Assembly: GCA_036276235.1 (NCBI GenBank)
Contig: DATBDZ010000242.1
Location: 1-8,014, forward strand
Direction: 5' to 3'
Source: JANWHF01 sp036276235
Lineage (GTDB): Bacteria > Planctomycetota > Phycisphaerae > Tepidisphaerales > Tepidisphaeraceae
DNA length: 8,014 nucleotides
Shown: positions 6,636 through 8,014 of the stretch, one piece after another
Layout: every line of letters begins with the position of its first letter
How positions within the stretch are numbered: the first letter of the stretch is position 1
Notes under the pieces: model-generated
The model's input: only the letters and a program-made list of their open reading frames with translations
Told to the model about the DNA's origin: nothing
The model's database searches: none
Made by a program: the position numbers and the translations under genes

Positions 6636-7079
6636 ATGGTTGATGATCCCGTCATCCTCGCGCTGTCCGAGCAGGTCGCTTGCTATCGAAAGCTTGCGAA
6701 GCTCGCCGAGCTGCAGCATCGCTACGTCCAGAACAGCCAGACGGAGCGACTGTTGGAGATCCTGCAACGTCGCCAGCAATTGATCGACCAGCTCGCGGCA
6801 CACGAGCGCACCCTCGCCCCGGCCAAGCGGCGCTGGCCGGAATTCACTGCCGCCCTTTCGCCGGAATCGCGCGGGCAGGCGGAAATTTTGCTCGGCGAAA
6901 CTCGAAAGCTGCTGGAGCAGATCACAAGCTGCGATCGCGACGATGTGATGGCGCTTCAGCAGCAAAAAGTCGGATTGGGCCGCCAGATTCGCCAGGCGGC
7001 GGTGTCGCGGCAATTGAATCGAAACTACGCGGTGGCGGCTTATGGCCGAAGCGCGCCGCGGTTGGATTTGCAACGCTAG
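6636..7079 (+). CDS. FlgN/FliT-like small helical protein, putative flagellar export chaperone
   Basis: A 147-aa, almost wholly helical protein with no Cys-rich motif, signal peptide or membrane segment. Long amphipathic helices cover about 5-60 (ALSEQVACYRKLAKLAELQH, then the heptad-like ERLLEILQRRQQLIDQL) and 78-125. A short C-terminal tail reads NRNYAVAAYGRSAPRLDLQR. Size, helical layout and tail resemble FlgN/FliT-type chaperones, which hold late flagellar substrates such as hook-associated proteins in the cytoplasm before export. These families diverge strongly, so this is a fold-and-context call. The ATG at 6636 is chosen because the protein pattern begins there; AGAGG lies 13 bases upstream, which is long. 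The frame stays open back to 6384, but that part only translates intergenic repeats. The stop is two bases before the kinase start, implying translational coupling. It could instead be a general coiled-coil partner of the kinase. Confidence 0.6.
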   Translation: MVDDPVILALSEQVACYRKLAKLAELQHRYVQNSQTERLLEILQRRQQLIDQLAAHERTLAPAKRRWPEFTAALSPESRGQAEILLGETRKLLEQITSCDRDDVMALQQQKVGLGRQIRQAAVSRQLNRNYAVAAYGRSAPRLDLQR

Positions 7080-7081
7080 CA

Positions 7082-7945
7082 ATGAGCCGCATTCTCACAG
7101 CTTCGCAAGACCTCGCGCCGCCGCGAACGGCGCGGCCAGACTACGCGCGCCGGGTGGATGAGCTGGGCGAGATCATTCGGCAATACAGCCAGATCACCGA
7201 GAAACTCCAGCAGTCGCACGATCAGCTCACGCAAACTGTCCTGAGCCTGCGGAAGGAATTGGGCGACAAAAATCGCCAGCTCGAAACGCGAAATCGCCTG
7301 GCGGCATTGGGCGAGATGGCCGCCGGCATGGCCCATGAAATTCGCAACCCCCTGGGCGGCATTCAGCTTTATGCGTCGATGCTGGCAAAGGATGTTGCCG
7401 ATCGACCGCAATCGCTGGAAACCGTGCGAAAGATTTCCGGCGGCGTGAAGCGGCTGGAATCGCTGGTCAGCCAGGTCCTCCAATTCACACGGCAAATTCA
7501 GGTTCATCGCCAGCCGGTGGATATCGCGCAGCTTGTGTCGCAAGCCGTCGAATATGCTTCACCCAAGCTCGCGGAATTGGGGGTCGCCTGCAAGGTGAAC
7601 GGGCCGCCGCAGCTTCCTGCCTCGGCCGATCCGATTCTGCTCGTTCAGGCGGTTCTGAATCTTCTGCTCAATGCCGCCGAGGCGATGCAGCACGGCGGAA
7701 ATGTGAGCGTCGTCTTCGATTCATCGACCGACGATGCGAGACAGTTTCGCATTGTCATCGCGGACACTGGCCCCGGCATCGATCCGCAAATACTCGATCG
7801 AATCTTCAATCCATTTTTTACGACCAAGGACACGGGCACCGGTTTGGGTTTATCGATCGTTCATCGAATCGTCGAGGCCCACGAAGGAACGATCGCCGCC
7901 GTCAATCTGGACGGCGGCGGCGCGAAGTTTGAGATACGGATATGA
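7082..7945 (+). CDS. Soluble sensor histidine kinase, FlrB/NtrB-like
   Basis: A 287-aa complete kinase that would autophosphorylate on His and pass phosphate to a response regulator. A predicted coiled coil (about 22-75) replaces any recognisable sensor domain, and no membrane segment is present, so it should be cytoplasmic. The HisKA domain has LGEMAAGMAHEIRNPLGG (76-93) with phospho-acceptor His85; Glu86 and Asn89 fit the ExxN phosphatase motif. The ATPase domain has the N box (Asn197 in LNLLLNAAEAM), G1 DTGPGI (228-233), F box FNPFFTTKD (242-250) and G2 GTGLGLSIV (252-260). All key residues are present. The HEIRNPL type is common in kinases that control sigma54 activators. The ATG at 7082 has no clear Shine-Dalgarno but follows the preceding stop by two bases, so coupling is likely. 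No response regulator is visible before the right edge. Kinase identity is near certain; flagellar control is inferred. Confidence 0.93.
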   Translation: MSRILTASQDLAPPRTARPDYARRVDELGEIIRQYSQITEKLQQSHDQLTQTVLSLRKELGDKNRQLETRNRLAALGEMAAGMAHEIRNPLGGIQLYASMLAKDVADRPQSLETVRKISGGVKRLESLVSQVLQFTRQIQVHRQPVDIAQLVSQAVEYASPKLAELGVACKVNGPPQLPASADPILLVQAVLNLLLNAAEAMQHGGNVSVVFDSSTDDARQFRIVIADTGPGIDPQILDRIFNPFFTTKDTGTGLGLSIVHRIVEAHEGTIAAVNLDGGGAKFEIRI

Positions 7946-7976
7946 CGTTTTTGCCGTCCATCATCCTGCTGGAAAA

Positions 7977-8008
7977 CCGTCATGCTGAGGTACTCCGAAG
8001 CATCTGGC
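7977..8008 (+). repeat. Second copy of the GCATCTGG-family repeat, after the kinase
   Basis: These 32 bases match the inverse of 32-63 at 31 positions. The unit can fold on itself: ATGCT pairs with AGCAT, and GAG with CTC, around a 3-base loop. The single mismatch (A here, G there in this orientation) is in that loop. A second arm may follow outside the window. Confidence 0.8.
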
Positions 8009-8014
8009 CGGATT

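Noticed and set aside
7942..8014. Possible next gene starting at an ATG overlapping the kinase stop
   Set aside because: The ATGA overlap looks like coupling, but the frame soon runs into the dispersed repeat (7977-8008) and encodes nothing like a response regulator start.

Overview
The window is GC-rich and gene-dense. It is probably chromosomal DNA from a planctomycete or a relative. I infer this from the mix of a DUF1844 protein, a trigger factor with a diverged middle domain, a FlgN/FliT-like chaperone paired with a soluble FlrB-like kinase, and abundant intergenic palindromic repeats. No rRNA or single-copy phylogenetic marker is available to settle it. I see no phage, transposase, CRISPR array, tRNA or rRNA.

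Left half, minus strand: trigger factor (tig, 3127 to 1721) followed by histidyl-tRNA synthetase (hisS, 1346 to 72). Both are translation or protein-folding housekeeping genes. They are separated by 374 bp that hold three kinds of repeat rather than a gene. Divergent from tig, on the plus strand, is a small DUF1844 protein (3306-3746). The 178 bp between them must hold both promoters.

Right half, plus strand: a large membrane-anchored TPR protein (4003-6429), a 206 bp gap filled with four inverted copies of a 25-nt hairpin repeat, then a small helical FlgN/FliT-like protein (6636-7079). Two bases after its stop comes a soluble histidine kinase (7082-7945). The last two genes look translationally coupled. 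By analogy with FleS/FlrB and FlgS they probably form a checkpoint linking flagellar export to gene expression; the partner response regulator would lie beyond the right edge.

The most unusual content is the repeats. Several unrelated palindromic families occur in 8 kb, all at gene boundaries and none inside genes. Most are built from inverted pairs. One copy (6547-6571) carries two changes that restore its own hairpin while weakening pairing with its neighbour, so the unit hairpin appears to be the conserved structure. Copies of one family, 31/32 identical, sit at the two ends of the window in opposite orientation. I found no clear evidence of a wholly new defence or metabolic system.
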